Below, one piece after another: positions 5,855 through 6,930 of a stretch of 6,930 nt of DNA. This DNA is from an uncultured Hyphomicrobiales bacterium. GTDB lineage: Bacteria; Pseudomonadota; Alphaproteobacteria; Rhizobiales; Xanthobacteraceae. The DNA is taken from positions 1 through 6,930 of the forward strand of contig CAITEM010000108.1 in assembly GCA_903891395.1 (NCBI GenBank), written 5' to 3'. The position numbers and the translations under genes are program-made. Within the stretch, counting starts at the first letter, position 1. Each line of letters begins with the position of its first letter. Below the pieces are notes generated by a model that worked only from the letters and a program-made list of their open reading frames with translations, ran no database searches and was not told the origin of the DNA.

Positions 5855-6930
5855 ATGGCCACAGAACTCGACCCCCTCAAATTATCGTCGCCCCGCATCT
5901 TCCTGTTCCGGATGATGGTGTTCGTCGTCCTCGGCGGCCTCGTCGCCTTTCTGCTCTACAAGCAGATCCAGGTCGCCTTCATGGCCAATCCGGGCCTCAA
6001 CGCGGTGATCATCGCGGTCCTGTTCCTCGGCATCATTCTGGCGGTGCGCCAGGTGATGCGGCTCTATCCGGAAATCGCCTGGGTCAATAATTTCCGCCTC
6101 GCCGATCCGGGCCTCGCCGTCGACCGCCCGCCGGTGCTGCTGGCGCCAATGGCCGCGATCCTCGGCAGCCGCGTCGGCCGCATGGCGATGTCGTCGCAAC
6201 TGATGCGCGGCATCCTCGACTCGATCGCAACCCGCCTCGACGAAGCGCGCGACATCCTGCGCTACATGACCGGGCTGCTGGTGTTCCTCGGCCTGCTCGG
6301 CACGTTCTGGGGCCTGATCGAAACCGTGAGTTCGGTCGGCAACGTCATTCAGGGCCTCAAGCCCGGCGGCGACGCCGGCGGCATGTTCGACGCCTTGCGC
6401 GAAGGCCTCGCCGCGCCGCTGTCCGGCATGGGCATCTCGTTCTCGTCGTCGCTGTTCGGTCTTGCCGGCTCGCTGATGCTGGGCTTCCTCGATCTTCAGG
6501 CCGGTCAGGCGCAAAACCGTTTCATCCAATCGCTCGAAGAGTGGCTCTCAAGCCAAACGCGGCTTTCAGCCGGAACCGGCTTCAGCACCGGCGAGGAAAC
6601 GGTGCCCGCCTACGTTCAGGCGCTTCTAGAAGAGACGGCGGAAAGCCTCGGCCGACTCGAGCGTCTGATGGCACGGGCGGAAGAAGGACGCGGTCAAACG
6701 GCGGGAGCCTCGGTGCAACTGGTCGAGCGCCTGGGCGCACTCGCCGATCGCCTTAAGACCCAAGAGACTTTGTTCACCCGTATGGCCGAGACCGATACCG
6801 AACTGCGTACTGCGATCGGGCGCCTGGCGGATGCCACCAAGGCAGGCGGTATCGACGCGCTCACTGGCCCCGTGCGCAACATCGAGCTCTATCTCGCCCG
6901 CGTCATCGAAGAGATGACGAACGGCCGCGC
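5855..6930 (+). CDS. MotA/TolQ/ExbB proton-channel family protein (3' end cut by window)
   Basis: The frame is open from ATG 5855 to the window edge: 358 codons, no stop. Four membrane segments are likely at about residues 16-36, 47-66, 137-157 and 191-213. The third and fourth hold the family signature: LVFLGLLGTFWGLIETV (142-158), matching the GTVWGI motif of TolQ (Thr150 sits where the channel threonine lies), and PLSGMGISFSSSLFGLAGSLMLGFLDL (188-214). Such proteins form an inner-membrane proton channel that powers a MotB/ExbD/TolR-type partner. After residue 215 comes a hydrophilic, Glu/Arg/Leu-rich tail of at least 140 residues, probably helical or coiled coil and cytoplasmic. It is often labelled flagellar motor protein MotA in Rhizobiales, but no flagellar gene is seen and the tail is unlike true MotA. 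A MotB/OmpA-like partner gene is expected downstream. There is no clear Shine-Dalgarno before the start; MATELDPLKLSSPRIFLFR matches the start I expect for relatives. Confidence 0.9.
   Translation, partial: MATELDPLKLSSPRIFLFRMMVFVVLGGLVAFLLYKQIQVAFMANPGLNAVIIAVLFLGIILAVRQVMRLYPEIAWVNNFRLADPGLAVDRPPVLLAPMAAILGSRVGRMAMSSQLMRGILDSIATRLDEARDILRYMTGLLVFLGLLGTFWGLIETVSSVGNVIQGLKPGGDAGGMFDALREGLAAPLSGMGISFSSSLFGLAGSLMLGFLDLQAGQAQNRFIQSLEEWLSSQTRLSAGTGFSTGEETVPAYVQALLEETAESLGRLERLMARAEEGRGQTAGASVQLVERLGALADRLKTQETLFTRMAETDTELRTAIGRLADATKAGGIDALTGPVRNIELYLARVIEEMTNGR

Noticed and set aside
5882..6529. A 215-codon minus-strand open frame opposite the MotA-like gene
   Set aside because: His/Glu/Asp/Arg-rich translation typical of the antisense of a membrane protein gene in GC-rich DNA; the plus strand holds the real channel motifs.

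Overview
The window is high-GC DNA with tightly packed genes. The protein families and their order point to an alphaproteobacterium of the Hyphomicrobiales (Bradyrhizobium / Rhodopseudomonas / Xanthobacteraceae-like). That placement is inferred from protein character, chiefly the SuhB-type phosphatase, the Rhizobiales-style MotA/TolQ/ExbB protein and the TPR-glycosyltransferase. No rRNA or other taxonomic marker is present. It looks like ordinary chromosomal backbone: no transposase, phage gene, CRISPR array, tRNA or rRNA was seen.

Layout. (1) 1-476, + strand: the 3' part of a YfcG/Nu-like glutathione S-transferase gene. (2) 523-550: a perfect hairpin flanked by A and T runs, serving as a terminator for both the GST gene and the opposing gene. 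(3) 571-831, - strand: a small secreted His/Gly/Arg/Pro-rich protein of unknown function. (4) 832-1087: a divergent intergenic region with a stem-loop and a good promoter candidate for the next gene. (5) 1088-3184, + strand: a 698-residue protein with twelve unbroken 34-residue TPRs joined to a GT-B/GT9-like C-terminal domain. (6) 3233-3892: a ThiE/TenI-fold protein lacking most catalytic residues of thiamine-phosphate synthase. (7) 3889-4854: an exported Sel1-repeat protein that overlaps the previous gene by ATGA. (8) 4888-5685: a SuhB-type inositol monophosphatase with an intact metal site. (9) 5686-5854: a spacer with two candidate promoters. (10) 5855 to the window end: a MotA/TolQ/ExbB-family proton-channel protein with a long hydrophilic C-terminal tail, cut by the window edge.

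How they may work together. Genes 5-8 run on one strand with gaps of 48, -4 and 33 bases and no terminator between them, so they are probably cotranscribed; the thiE-like/sel1 pair is translationally coupled. No single pathway is obvious. The likely products are a cytoplasmic protein with a sugar-transferase-like domain, a degenerate ThiE-fold protein, a periplasmic Sel1 adaptor and a sugar-phosphate phosphatase. The MotA-like gene appears to start its own unit, probably with a MotB/OmpA-like partner beyond the window. The items most worth a second look are the catalytically degraded ThiE-like protein, the His-rich secreted peptide and the MotA-like protein with its extended tail. I did not find clear evidence of a wholly new multi-gene system.
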